Positions 24,395 to 31,740 of a DNA stretch of 64,000 nucleotides are shown piece by piece (within the stretch, counting starts at the first letter, position 1; each line of letters starts with the position of its first letter). The notes below the pieces were generated by a model. That model was given only the letters and a program-made list of their open reading frames with translations, did no database searches and had not been told where the DNA came from. Source of the stretch: Patescibacterium sp964487795. GTDB lineage: Bacteria; Patescibacteriota; Patescibacteriia; Patescibacteriales; Patescibacteriaceae. The stretch covers positions 186,001 to 250,000 of the forward strand of contig CAZASI010000001.1 of the NCBI GenBank assembly GCA_964487795.1. The letters are read 5' to 3'. Both the position numbers and the translations under genes were made by a program.

Positions 24395-25489
24395 TTATAC
24401 TGATGGGTGCGCAGGAACATGTAAATAATGATATTTATGCGAAACGTTTTGTAACCCTTGATTAACAGTTCCAAGAACAACTGTGTGCAAGGTGACTTTC
24501 AATTCTGCAAGTTTATGTGCGATTTGCGACTGGCTTACATCTTGAGTTCCGTCAGTTACCAGAACGATTTGAGTATTTTGTTCTGTTTTGTTTTCTTTAT
24601 TTTCATCTTCTATTCTGTCGAACTCAAATGATAATGCTGTGTCGATATCAGTTCCGCCGCGATCATAAAACTCGCGTTGAATAAATTCCTTTGCTTCAAG
24701 GTAGGAACCTGTTTCTTCGGGACTGGCATGTATTGTTGAACAGACGTCGCCATTGAATGTCGTCAAAAATGCTTCGGCATTCGCGTGCTCGGCCTTTTTC
24801 AATAGTATCAAGCTCATTATTTTTGACCATGTTATACGATCAGCTTTTGTTGAGCCTGAAACATCCTGCAACCAACGTAATGTTTTTCGCAGACGATACT
24901 GCTTGTCTTGATATACGCCCACATATTCTATGGGCTGCTGCATCAATATTTGATTGTTAGCAATTTTTGAATAGAAAATATCATCCTCGGCTCCAAGATC
25001 GCTCATGAGCGCTTTTGGCAGATCATTAAGATTATTTAAAGGCACAATCTCAATATCTCCGCTAGGAATTTTGGTATATCTTTTTTCCTCGCCGATTTTT
25101 TCAGTAACATTTACCACGCGTTCGTAAAATTTGATTTGCCCAGCAATCTTCAAAATTTCATTCCAAAGATCGGCAATCGGATCATACTTACGGGGTAATG
25201 CATCCCAGTGACCTGGGCTGCTTATGTCGGATGAGTTTGGCATTGGGATAGAACCGTCCTGTAAGCCATTCCATAAATCACGAACCAAACGTGATTTTTC
25301 CTCTCTGCTCATTTCAGGATCGCTAAAAAGCTGCTTCATCAATGAAGGCTTTTTTTGCGGTTGAGGTTGAGGTTTAGATTCAGGTTGCTGTGACTTTTCC
25401 TTTTCCCGCTTTTTTCTACGCAGATATTTGGCAAGCCAATATCCAGCCGCAGCCAAGGCCGCAGCACCTAATAAGATTGGTATTAACAT
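24395..25489 (-). CDS. VWA-domain protein with N-terminal anchor (ViaA/CoxE-like partner)
   Basis: 364 residues. N-terminal membrane helix (LIPILLGAAALAAAGYWLAKYL) followed by basic and Pro/Gln-rich linker, a helical region, then a C-terminal VWA domain (about 205-360) with MIDAS residues DVSGST, later Thr in GGTDIDTAL, and IVLVTDG. Such proteins often act with a MoxR-type AAA ATPase to remodel or insert a cofactor into a target complex. The AAA gene precedes it by 2 nt, and SD AAAGGA is present. The client is not identified. Confidence 0.8.
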   Translation of the reverse strand: MLIPILLGAAALAAAGYWLAKYLRRKKREKEKSQQPESKPQPQPQKKPSLMKQLFSDPEMSREEKSRLVRDLWNGLQDGSIPMPNSSDISSPGHWDALPRKYDPIADLWNEILKIAGQIKFYERVVNVTEKIGEEKRYTKIPSGDIEIVPLNNLNDLPKALMSDLGAEDDIFYSKIANNQILMQQPIEYVGVYQDKQYRLRKTLRWLQDVSGSTKADRITWSKIMSLILLKKAEHANAEAFLTTFNGDVCSTIHASPEETGSYLEAKEFIQREFYDRGGTDIDTALSFEFDRIEDENKENKTEQNTQIVLVTDGTQDVSQSQIAHKLAELKVTLHTVVLGTVNQGLQNVSHKYHYLHVPAHPSV

Positions 25490-25491
25490 TA

Positions 25492-26805
25492 TTAATTTCC
25501 TTTCTTATCAAGTCCTTTGTATCTGAGATATTCTGCAGTAACCTGTTCTTTATATTTCTCAATTTCAGCATGCAATTGCTTAAATAGATCATTGGCGTCC
25601 TTGCCTTCAGGATGAATATTCTCAAGCTGACTGCTCAGTGTAGCAACTCCGTTTACCCTGGTTTCAATTTCATGACTGTCATTGCGCAGGATATTAAACT
25701 GTTGCTGCAGATTTATCAAAGTATTAAGCTGCATTTCGCTCAGATTGTTTTTCTTAGTTTCTTTGATCTCCTCAATCTTTTTATCAATGATTTTTTCCCA
25801 TATTTTTCTTTCCTCATCCGAGGTACAAAGCACCAAGTCAGCAGCATACATATCTTCGGGCATCACTTCAATGCGTCCGTCCAATACTGCATGAACCTCA
25901 AACATATGCGATGCCTGGCACACCCGGCGATCGGATATTTCCGAAAAGATTACTCCACTGGAAACGATTTCCATATCACCGTTTTTTTGTCTTTCCAGCG
26001 TTTCATTTTCGTAGCGCTTGATCATTTCTTTTCTCTGCTGGCGATATTCAAGAATAGCCGCTCCGTAATGCAGAAAAACTAATTGATCCTGAATTAAAGT
26101 CGGAGGCAGGAGAATATAATCACAAACGGCGTTGATCATATCAAGATTGATGCTTAGAGTTGTATCGGAAGTAACCTTATACTGAAATCTTCTCACCATT
26201 TCCGAAACATCACCGGCATTATCAAGATAGTGAATTTGATCGATAAATGCGATGCGGTCAAATATTGCCCAGGCCTGCGGATTCCTTTTTAAGTACCAAA
26301 AGGGATCAACGTTGGTTGCGCAATATGCAAGATGTAGCGGTACATCCAAAACCTGGCGTCCTTTTACCATCCTGCGCTCGTTAAGTACAGAAAGTAAAGC
26401 ACGCAGTACTGCAGGATTAGCATCCAACACTTCGTCCAATGACGCTAAGTTTGCTTCAGGCAACATATTTTCAATATTATGCTCAAGCCTACCCTCTTCA
26501 CGCATCTTTTTTATATTGTAAGGACCAAAAATTGAATCCTCACTCATAAAAGCTGTGAATTGCGTATTAAACTTTTTTGCACCTGCAATTCCTTCAAAGA
26601 TGGAATCGGCAATTGCAGTTTTCGCAGTACCCGGATTACCGAAAAATAATAAGTGGGCTTTTTGTAACATCGCGTACATAACCAAATCAATCGGTCTGTC
26701 GCGTCCCACGTAAATATTTTTAAATGAATCAAAATACTTGCGAATCTTTACTACAACTTCTTTCAACTCATTCGGTGAAATTCTTGTGGCATTGCTTTTT
26801 TTCAT
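25492..26805 (-). CDS. MoxR-family AAA+ ATPase (RavA-like)
   Basis: 437 residues. AAA+ core (about 35-280) with Walker A GNPGTAKT, Walker B in LASLDEVLDANP, sensor 1 CATNVDPF and arginine-finger region; the C-terminal part (about 300-430) is a coiled-coil-rich extension. MoxR/RavA ATPases partner with VWA proteins, and a VWA gene follows by 2 nt. A two-gene operon with promoter at 26918-26946 and terminator at 24353-24376. No Shine-Dalgarno precedes its own ATG. Whether it is called RavA or MoxR cannot be decided here. Confidence 0.85.
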   Translation of the reverse strand: MKKSNATRISPNELKEVVVKIRKYFDSFKNIYVGRDRPIDLVMYAMLQKAHLLFFGNPGTAKTAIADSIFEGIAGAKKFNTQFTAFMSEDSIFGPYNIKKMREEGRLEHNIENMLPEANLASLDEVLDANPAVLRALLSVLNERRMVKGRQVLDVPLHLAYCATNVDPFWYLKRNPQAWAIFDRIAFIDQIHYLDNAGDVSEMVRRFQYKVTSDTTLSINLDMINAVCDYILLPPTLIQDQLVFLHYGAAILEYRQQRKEMIKRYENETLERQKNGDMEIVSSGVIFSEISDRRVCQASHMFEVHAVLDGRIEVMPEDMYAADLVLCTSDEERKIWEKIIDKKIEEIKETKKNNLSEMQLNTLINLQQQFNILRNDSHEIETRVNGVATLSSQLENIHPEGKDANDLFKQLHAEIEKYKEQVTAEYLRYKGLDKKGN

Positions 26806-26917
26806 GTCTTATTTTGTTTTAGTTATTAATTAAGTCGGTTTTCCCCGTGCTGCGACAGAACGAAGAAAGCCGACCTAATAGAAAAACTAAACAATTTTGT
26901 TAATGAACCGATATACA

Positions 26918-26946
26918 AAAATATCATTTTTAACTAATTTTGTCAA
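26918..26946 (-). promoter_or_regulatory. Promoter of the AAA-VWA operon
   Basis: On the minus strand TTGACA (26941-26946), 17 bp ending in TGA, TATTTT (26918-26923). Confidence 0.7.
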
Positions 26947-26971
26947 GGGTATAGGCTTTATTTTTCCTATT

Positions 26972-27000
26972 AAAAAAGCCCACCGATTGATGGGCCTTTT
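26972..27000. terminator. Terminator after the T9SS-domain gene
   Basis: AAAGCCCA/TGGGCCTTT stem with one bulged base and a T-run on the minus strand. Confidence 0.7.
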
Positions 27001-27024
27001 CTAATATAGATAGAAACGAAAGCG

Positions 27025-28146
27025 CTATTTGAGCACAATCATTTTTTTGATTTGCGTAAAAGTTCCAGCCGATAATGTATAAAAATAAATTCCGCTGGCG
27101 AGCTTGTCCGCTTTAAAATGAGCTTTGTGGTAACCTGGTCCCTGTTCTGTATCAATAAGAACAGCAACTGATCTTCCGATAATATCGAAAATTTCCAAAC
27201 GCACTCTGCTGATCTCGGGCAACTGATATTCAAACGTAGTTTCCGGATTACAGGGGTTGGGGAAATTTTGATGAAGTGAATAATTTTTTGGCGCGGCGAC
27301 GTTCACCGTTTGATTCAGATCAAAGTATTCGCTGTGACCATTAAAATCGATTTGTCTTAAACGATATAAGTAGCTGCCCAGATCAAGTTTATTATCATAG
27401 TACGAATAACTTTGAGCTGTAGTGGAGTTTCCGACGCCGGGAACATTTCCTATTTTGATCCAAGTTTTATCCAACGCTTTTCTTTCAATGTCGAAACCTG
27501 CATTATTTATCTCCATGCTTGTAGTCCAGAATAATCCAAGATTGTTTTCTATCAAGCTATGAGTGAAACTGGTCATAGTAACCGGCAAAGCACCGTCACC
27601 AACAAGCGTAACATCATCGATTCTGAAAGTTAAAGTTCCTGTGCCGTTTTGTCTGAACCTGATACTTAAATTTGTCACAGTTGGGAATGTTACTGTGTCA
27701 GTACTTACATATCTCCAAACTCCGGTTCCTGAACCTGTCGGAAAAGCTGGTTTGGTAATTTGAGTCCAAGTTGACCCCATATTTGTACTATACTCCAGTA
27801 TTAACTCGGAACCGTTACTAGCAATTGTAGATTTTAATACTCCGAAAGAAATTTTATTAAGATTCAAAAATGTTTCTGTATTAATACCTGAAATAATAAA
27901 ATCTTTCCCAACAGTATTTGTTAAAAAGACATTTGCTCCCCCCGAAGCTTGAGTATAACCACTGGAGGGAGATGTGTTTCTTACATCTCCGCTACCGCTG
28001 TAATTAAGTACATTGTTATAAGTCCAACCGGTATGAGCCGGAATCAATGTTGTCCCCGAAACGTTTCCCATTGTTTCAATGTATGTTTGCGTGTGAACAT
28101 TAAAACAAAACAACATTAAAACCACTGCAAAAAATATGGTTTTCAT
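27025..28146 (-). CDS. Secreted protein with T9SS type A C-terminal sorting domain
   Basis: 373 residues. Signal peptide (MKTIFFAVVLMLFCFNVHTQ), then a beta-rich domain (about 25-185) ending in FRIDDVTL, a linker resembling the fibronectin-like module found in Bacteroidota/Ignavibacteria proteins (TSMEINNAGFDIERK), and a C-terminal domain (about 292-373) with NFPNPCNPETT, LEIFDIIGR, LASGIYFYTL and KKMIVLK. That end is diagnostic of Type IX secretion cargo. No T9SS component is visible in this window. SD GAGG and a TTGACA-17-TACATT promoter (28207-28235) precede it. Possible horizontal gain; see findings. Confidence 0.85.
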   Translation of the reverse strand: MKTIFFAVVLMLFCFNVHTQTYIETMGNVSGTTLIPAHTGWTYNNVLNYSGSGDVRNTSPSSGYTQASGGANVFLTNTVGKDFIISGINTETFLNLNKISFGVLKSTIASNGSELILEYSTNMGSTWTQITKPAFPTGSGTGVWRYVSTDTVTFPTVTNLSIRFRQNGTGTLTFRIDDVTLVGDGALPVTMTSFTHSLIENNLGLFWTTSMEINNAGFDIERKALDKTWIKIGNVPGVGNSTTAQSYSYYDNKLDLGSYLYRLRQIDFNGHSEYFDLNQTVNVAAPKNYSLHQNFPNPCNPETTFEYQLPEISRVRLEIFDIIGRSVAVLIDTEQGPGYHKAHFKADKLASGIYFYTLSAGTFTQIKKMIVLK

Positions 28147-28206
28147 TAACTAATCCTCTTTTCTTTTATAATTAATTGTTAAGTTACTTTTCAAATTGAT
28201 GCTTAG

Positions 28207-28235
28207 AATGTAGCGGTTTTAAACCTTTCTGTCAA
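28207..28235 (-). promoter_or_regulatory. Promoter of the T9SS-domain gene
   Basis: On the minus strand TTGACA (28230-28235), 17 bp, TACATT (28207-28212). Confidence 0.65.
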
Positions 28236-28272
28236 TGCTCAAAAATGCATAATAGGTTATACTTATAGGAGT

Positions 28273-29466
28273 ATGACAAGAAAAATTTTATATATTTTAT
28301 TATTTATCGAAGCTGCGGGCGGCGTACTCTTCCCACCGCTCATTTCTTTACTTGGAAAAGACATCGGTCTGTCACCTTTTATAATCTCTTCTCTTTTCTC
28401 TATCCTTTCAGTAAGTCTACTCGCCAGCAGTTTTTTTCTCGGAACACTGTCGGATAAATTCGGGCAAAAACCGATTCTTGTACTTACAGCTTTTTGCGGA
28501 GCTGCCGCTTGGTTCATTATCGGCTATAGCGAGACTTTTATCGGTTACGCGATAGGCGCCGCTCTGCTCGGTATTGCCGCGGCAAGTTTGCCCGTCGTAC
28601 AAAGCTTTTTTACGGGTAACGAATCAAGAAGCAACCAACGCACAATTATATTAGGAACCATCGGGATGATTGTAGGAGTTTCTGCTATCATCGCACCTTT
28701 AGCCGCCAGTTTTTTACAACTCTCAGATTATTCACAACTGTGCTACATTATTTCTTTCCTCTTTTGTCTTGAAATATTCGGTCTTATTATATTCTTTCCC
28801 AAAACACAGAGAAAAATAATTCGCGCAGAAAAAATAAATGAGACCACGAAACGACTTGAAAATCATTTTGCGCTCATTCCCGGATATTTCGCATGGTTCA
28901 TTTTTGGCATCGCTATGGCCGGCACCAATGCTTTGTTCACGATATATATGAAAGATATTATCGGCATTGCGGCGCGCGACATCTTTTTCCTCTTTACTGC
29001 GGGCGGCCTGATCACCGCGCTTAGTCAAAATCCCGGAATCAAACATTTTTGGTTTAAAGTTTTTAATGAGAAAAAAATTATTTTCTTATGTCCAATGGCC
29101 GTAGCCGCCGGATTTTTTTTAATGGCAGTTCCGCTTTTACCCGTTTTTATTATTGGATATTTTTTGGAGCAAGGCAGTCGTCCAGTTTTTCGAGTAACAA
29201 TGCTCAGCGACTTAGCGGGCAAAGCCGCGTTAAACCGACAAGGCGAAGCCTTAGGTACACTTTCCTCGATCAGCGCAGTTTCCATGATAGTTGGCCCACC
29301 TTTGTTCGGAGCTATATTTATGATAGCTCCAAGTTTAATACTGGTGAGTGCTGGTGTCTGCACACTTATTAGTATTATTTTTATAATGCTATTACTGGCT
29401 CGAGAAGAACATCTCAAGAGTTCACCCTGGAAATTGGTACAAAACGTCTTTCATTCTATTTTCTAA
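28273..29466 (+). CDS. Major facilitator superfamily transporter
   Basis: 397 residues with about 12 membrane segments. MFS motif A lies in the first inter-helix loop (GTLSDKFGQKP, about residues 58-68). Its pattern (VLFPPLISLLGKDIGLSP) resembles drug/sugar:H+ antiporters of the DHA1 type. The substrate cannot be predicted. The start ATG has both a TATACT box 9 nt upstream (28258-28263) and an AGGAG between them, a mixed signal. Divergent from the T9SS-domain gene. Confidence 0.85.
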   Translation: MTRKILYILLFIEAAGGVLFPPLISLLGKDIGLSPFIISSLFSILSVSLLASSFFLGTLSDKFGQKPILVLTAFCGAAAWFIIGYSETFIGYAIGAALLGIAAASLPVVQSFFTGNESRSNQRTIILGTIGMIVGVSAIIAPLAASFLQLSDYSQLCYIISFLFCLEIFGLIIFFPKTQRKIIRAEKINETTKRLENHFALIPGYFAWFIFGIAMAGTNALFTIYMKDIIGIAARDIFFLFTAGGLITALSQNPGIKHFWFKVFNEKKIIFLCPMAVAAGFFLMAVPLLPVFIIGYFLEQGSRPVFRVTMLSDLAGKAALNRQGEALGTLSSISAVSMIVGPPLFGAIFMIAPSLILVSAGVCTLISIIFIMLLLAREEHLKSSPWKLVQNVFHSIF

Positions 29467-29543
29467 TGTAACAAGTCCGGAAAGAGAACGTTTCAGTCTA
29501 TGTTATACTAATATAAGTCCGCTAGGGCTTAAAAATTAAAAAT

Positions 29544-30086
29544 ATGAAAAAACTCATAGTTTTATTGGTCGCTTTTTCTTTAGTCTTTGGCGCCGTCGCC
29601 TTCGCTCGAGAAAACGAATCCAACGATGATCGCGAGAAAATTCCTTCTCCGTCACACATGCAAGACTTTAAAGATGTTATAAAGAGAGGCAAGGACCTGT
29701 TTGGTCATCGCCGCGACAATAGCCAAGTCTTAGTTCGTCCGGAATCCGTAACATGTGTTAAAGCAGCAATTGATACCAAAGACACTGCTGTAAAAGCCAC
29801 AGTAACTGCGCTTTCAACCAAAACTGTTGCCGCTATCGAGGCTCGCAATATTTGTCAGAAAGCTGCTTTGGACAAAACCACCCTTAAAGAACAGCGCGAT
29901 GGTAACAGAACTTGTTTGAATACTTTTAAGACAAGTATGAAAACAGCTTCCAAAGAATCTAAAACCGCTCACGATACTGCCTGGAGAACTTACAAAACAG
30001 ATTTAAAGACCTGCGGTCAATTGCAAAAAGCTGCCGGCGGATCTACCAACATCTTAGTTGAAGACGGTAGTGATTCCTTACAGTAA
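29544..30086 (+). CDS. Secreted helical Cys-containing protein
   Basis: 180 residues, unknown function. Signal peptide (MKKLIVLLVAFSLVFGAVAFA), a charged region (about 22-65), then an Ala/Thr/Lys-rich helical segment (about 70-165) with four cysteines placed in helix-like spacing (SVTCVKAA, NICQKAA, RTCLNTF, KTCGQLQ). It may form a disulfide-linked helical bundle outside the cell. A TATACT about 34 nt upstream is a plausible -10. No strong Shine-Dalgarno. Confidence 0.65.
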   Translation: MKKLIVLLVAFSLVFGAVAFARENESNDDREKIPSPSHMQDFKDVIKRGKDLFGHRRDNSQVLVRPESVTCVKAAIDTKDTAVKATVTALSTKTVAAIEARNICQKAALDKTTLKEQRDGNRTCLNTFKTSMKTASKESKTAHDTAWRTYKTDLKTCGQLQKAAGGSTNILVEDGSDSLQ

Positions 30087-30106
30087 AAACTTCATAATTA
30101 GATAGC

Positions 30107-30138
30107 AAAAAACGGGGCTGATATCAGTCCCGTTTTTT
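30107..30138. terminator. Bidirectional terminator
   Basis: AAAACGGGGCTGATATCAGTCCCGTTTT: strong stem with A and T runs. Genes converge on it. Confidence 0.85.
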
Positions 30139-30147
30139 TGTAAGGAT

Positions 30148-30777
30148 CTATTTTGTTAACCTTCTTCTCACTGTCTTTACTAATGCTAACGCCTGCACCA
30201 AGTCATAATATAAAATATGGTGCTTACGAGCATAGGGAAGATAATGAATTTCAGTTTCCAATATTTTGCGTTTGCGTTTTGCCGCATTGCAATACCCAAG
30301 ACTTAAGATGTTGTGCAATCTATCAGCCAACTTGATAAAAAAGAAGTCTATAGGTGCTTGTTCGAAGCGCAGATGATACGCTTCAAGACGTTGTTTTTCA
30401 TCTTTGAATTCGCCTTTGCCGGGTTTTGTCATATACTGAACCAGCAAAGCGATTTCATCACCGAATTCATCTCTGATCCGCTCAATGCTCCACAGTTTAG
30501 GAAAATCCTCAACTATATCATGGAGTAAAGCGGCGCAGATTGAAACATAATTGGTAATGCCGAGGTAGATGATCAGAATCAAAGTTACCGCGCGTAAATG
30601 TTCAAAGTAACGTTCGCCGCTTTCACGCTTTTTATAACGAAACGTATCTTTGGCTACATTATAGGCTTTGACTATCTTCTTGTATCTCGGATCCAACGAT
30701 GGATAGATACCGCTGATAATACTGAAAAATTCATCTCGGTTACCGGCTTTCTCCAAAAATTTAAATTGAGTGAGCAA
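30148..30777 (-). CDS. HD-domain phosphohydrolase resembling SpoT/MESH1 alarmone hydrolases
   Basis: 209 residues. HD motif in LLHDIVED (about 96), a preceding His in YFEHLRAV and KLADRLHNILSLGYC: this order (H..HD..ED..D of LADRLHN) is that of the (p)ppGpp hydrolase domain of SpoT and small alarmone hydrolases. No synthetase domain follows. Cytoplasmic. The substrate could be ppGpp or another nucleotide; not proven. Start TTG at 30777 with AAGGA upstream. Second gene of an operon with 30800-31327. Confidence 0.75.
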   Translation of the reverse strand: MLTQFKFLEKAGNRDEFFSIISGIYPSLDPRYKKIVKAYNVAKDTFRYKKRESGERYFEHLRAVTLILIIYLGITNYVSICAALLHDIVEDFPKLWSIERIRDEFGDEIALLVQYMTKPGKGEFKDEKQRLEAYHLRFEQAPIDFFFIKLADRLHNILSLGYCNAAKRKRKILETEIHYLPYARKHHILYYDLVQALALVKTVRRRLTK

Positions 30778-30799
30778 TTTCTTTTTCCTTTCTGTTTTT

Positions 30800-31327
30800 T
30801 TATTCGTTTACTTTCGGTGTTGGGAAAAGCTTATCAATCAGCATCCGTAAAAATCTGGTATCAATTTCTTTGAACTTGTAGCAGTTCGCCTGCTTCATGA
30901 GCTTTTTCATCTCGCGAAGAATCTTTGCATGTGTACCGGTGATATTCTTAGCAATGATTTTGTTATCACCTTCAGAATGCTCAGGTTCAAGCCAAGCAAT
31001 ATTTTCATTACGCTTGAAATGGAAGAATACACAATGCGTGCCTCTTTCGTTGTCATTGAGCTCATCTGAAGATTTGTCATACAGATAGATCGATCCTTCC
31101 GCGATGCAATCAACTATATCAGTCCAGACCTGAACATTAAACATACATTCAAGGTTATGGCGTATATCAGCTTCTGCATCCCTTAAGGCTTCGCGGCTTT
31201 TTTTACTACGCCGATTATACTGTTTGCTTCTGGTTTTAGCTAAAAATCTCCGTATCCGTATGAAGTGGAGATCCAAAGCCTTTTCTCTTTTTTGCTCATC
31301 ACTGAGCATTTCTATTATATTACTCAC
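30800..31327 (-). CDS. Hypothetical soluble protein
   Basis: 175 residues from the GTG at 31327, chosen because AGGAGG lies 6 nt upstream. Charged, basic N-terminal part (RIRRFLAKTRSKQYNRRSKKSREALRDAEADIRH), then a strand-rich region. No recognised family. It precedes the alarmone-hydrolase-like gene by 22 nt and shares its promoter. Confidence 0.6.
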   Translation of the reverse strand: MSNIIEMLSDEQKREKALDLHFIRIRRFLAKTRSKQYNRRSKKSREALRDAEADIRHNLECMFNVQVWTDIVDCIAEGSIYLYDKSSDELNDNERGTHCVFFHFKRNENIAWLEPEHSEGDNKIIAKNITGTHAKILREMKKLMKQANCYKFKEIDTRFLRMLIDKLFPTPKVNE

Positions 31328-31372
31328 CAATTACCTCCTTGGTTATTTATTTATCAATGTTCTAAGAACCAT

Positions 31373-31401
31373 ATTTTATCATAAAAGGCATCATTTGTCA
31401 A
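31373..31401 (-). promoter_or_regulatory. Promoter of the 31327-30148 operon
   Basis: On the minus strand TTGACA (31396-31401), 17 bp ending in TGA, TAAAAT (31373-31378). Confidence 0.7.
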
Positions 31402-31419
31402 GGATTTCCCTATCAGCGC

Positions 31420-31448
31420 TTGCTTTCTAAAATATAAAGATTTATAAT
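31420..31448 (+). promoter_or_regulatory. Promoter of the copper operon
   Basis: TTGCTT (31420-31425), 17 bp, TATAAT (31443-31448). The -10 overlaps the operator at 31447-31463. The ATG of csoR is at 31476. Confidence 0.75.
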
Positions 31449-31463
31449 ACCCCCATAGGGTAT
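31447..31463 (+). promoter_or_regulatory. CsoR operator
   Basis: ATACCCCCATAGGGTAT is a near-palindrome of the form bound by CsoR-type regulators (ATACCCC..GGGTAT). It covers the end of the -10 and the start site, so bound CsoR should block transcription. Copper release is expected to derepress. Confidence 0.8.
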
Positions 31464-31475
31464 TAACTAACACAT

Positions 31476-31739
31476 ATGAAACAACATACTGATAAACTAC
31501 TTCGTCGTCTTAAGATTATCGAAGGACAAGTACGAGGTCTGCAAGAAATGGTTAAAAATGACATTTATTGCATAGACGTTATTACGCAAACCTCCGCAGT
31601 TAAGCAAGCCTTAGCTTCAGTTGAGGATGCGCTGATGGAAGATCATCTCTCTCATTGTTTAGTAAACCAGATTAAGAAAGGTAAAGAGAAAAAAGCTACT
31701 GAAGAAATTTTAAAAGTGTATCGCTTGAAACGAAAATAA
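31476..31739 (+). CDS. csoR: CsoR-family metal-responsive repressor
   Basis: 87 residues, DUF156 family. Small all-helical tetramer that represses copper-export genes and leaves DNA when it binds Cu(I). The Cys-His-Cys metal site is intact: Cys32 (IYCIDV), His57 and Cys61 (EDHLSHC). The operator lies immediately upstream, so autoregulation is expected. Its stop is followed by the ATG of copA after 1 nt. Confidence 0.93.
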   Translation: MKQHTDKLLRRLKIIEGQVRGLQEMVKNDIYCIDVITQTSAVKQALASVEDALMEDHLSHCLVNQIKKGKEKKATEEILKVYRLKRK

Positions 31740-31740
31740 T

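Noticed and set aside
25612..26082. A 156-residue plus-strand open frame
   Set aside because: Entirely antisense to the MoxR-type ATPase; hydrophobic Phe-rich translation typical of a complementary strand.
27025..28146. Taking the T9SS domain as proof that the contig is from Bacteroidota
   Set aside because: The flanking gene content (pilin array, tandem PilB, VanW, LCP, HppA) and the classic -35/-10 promoters do not fit Bacteroidota; a single gene is better explained by gain or misjoin.
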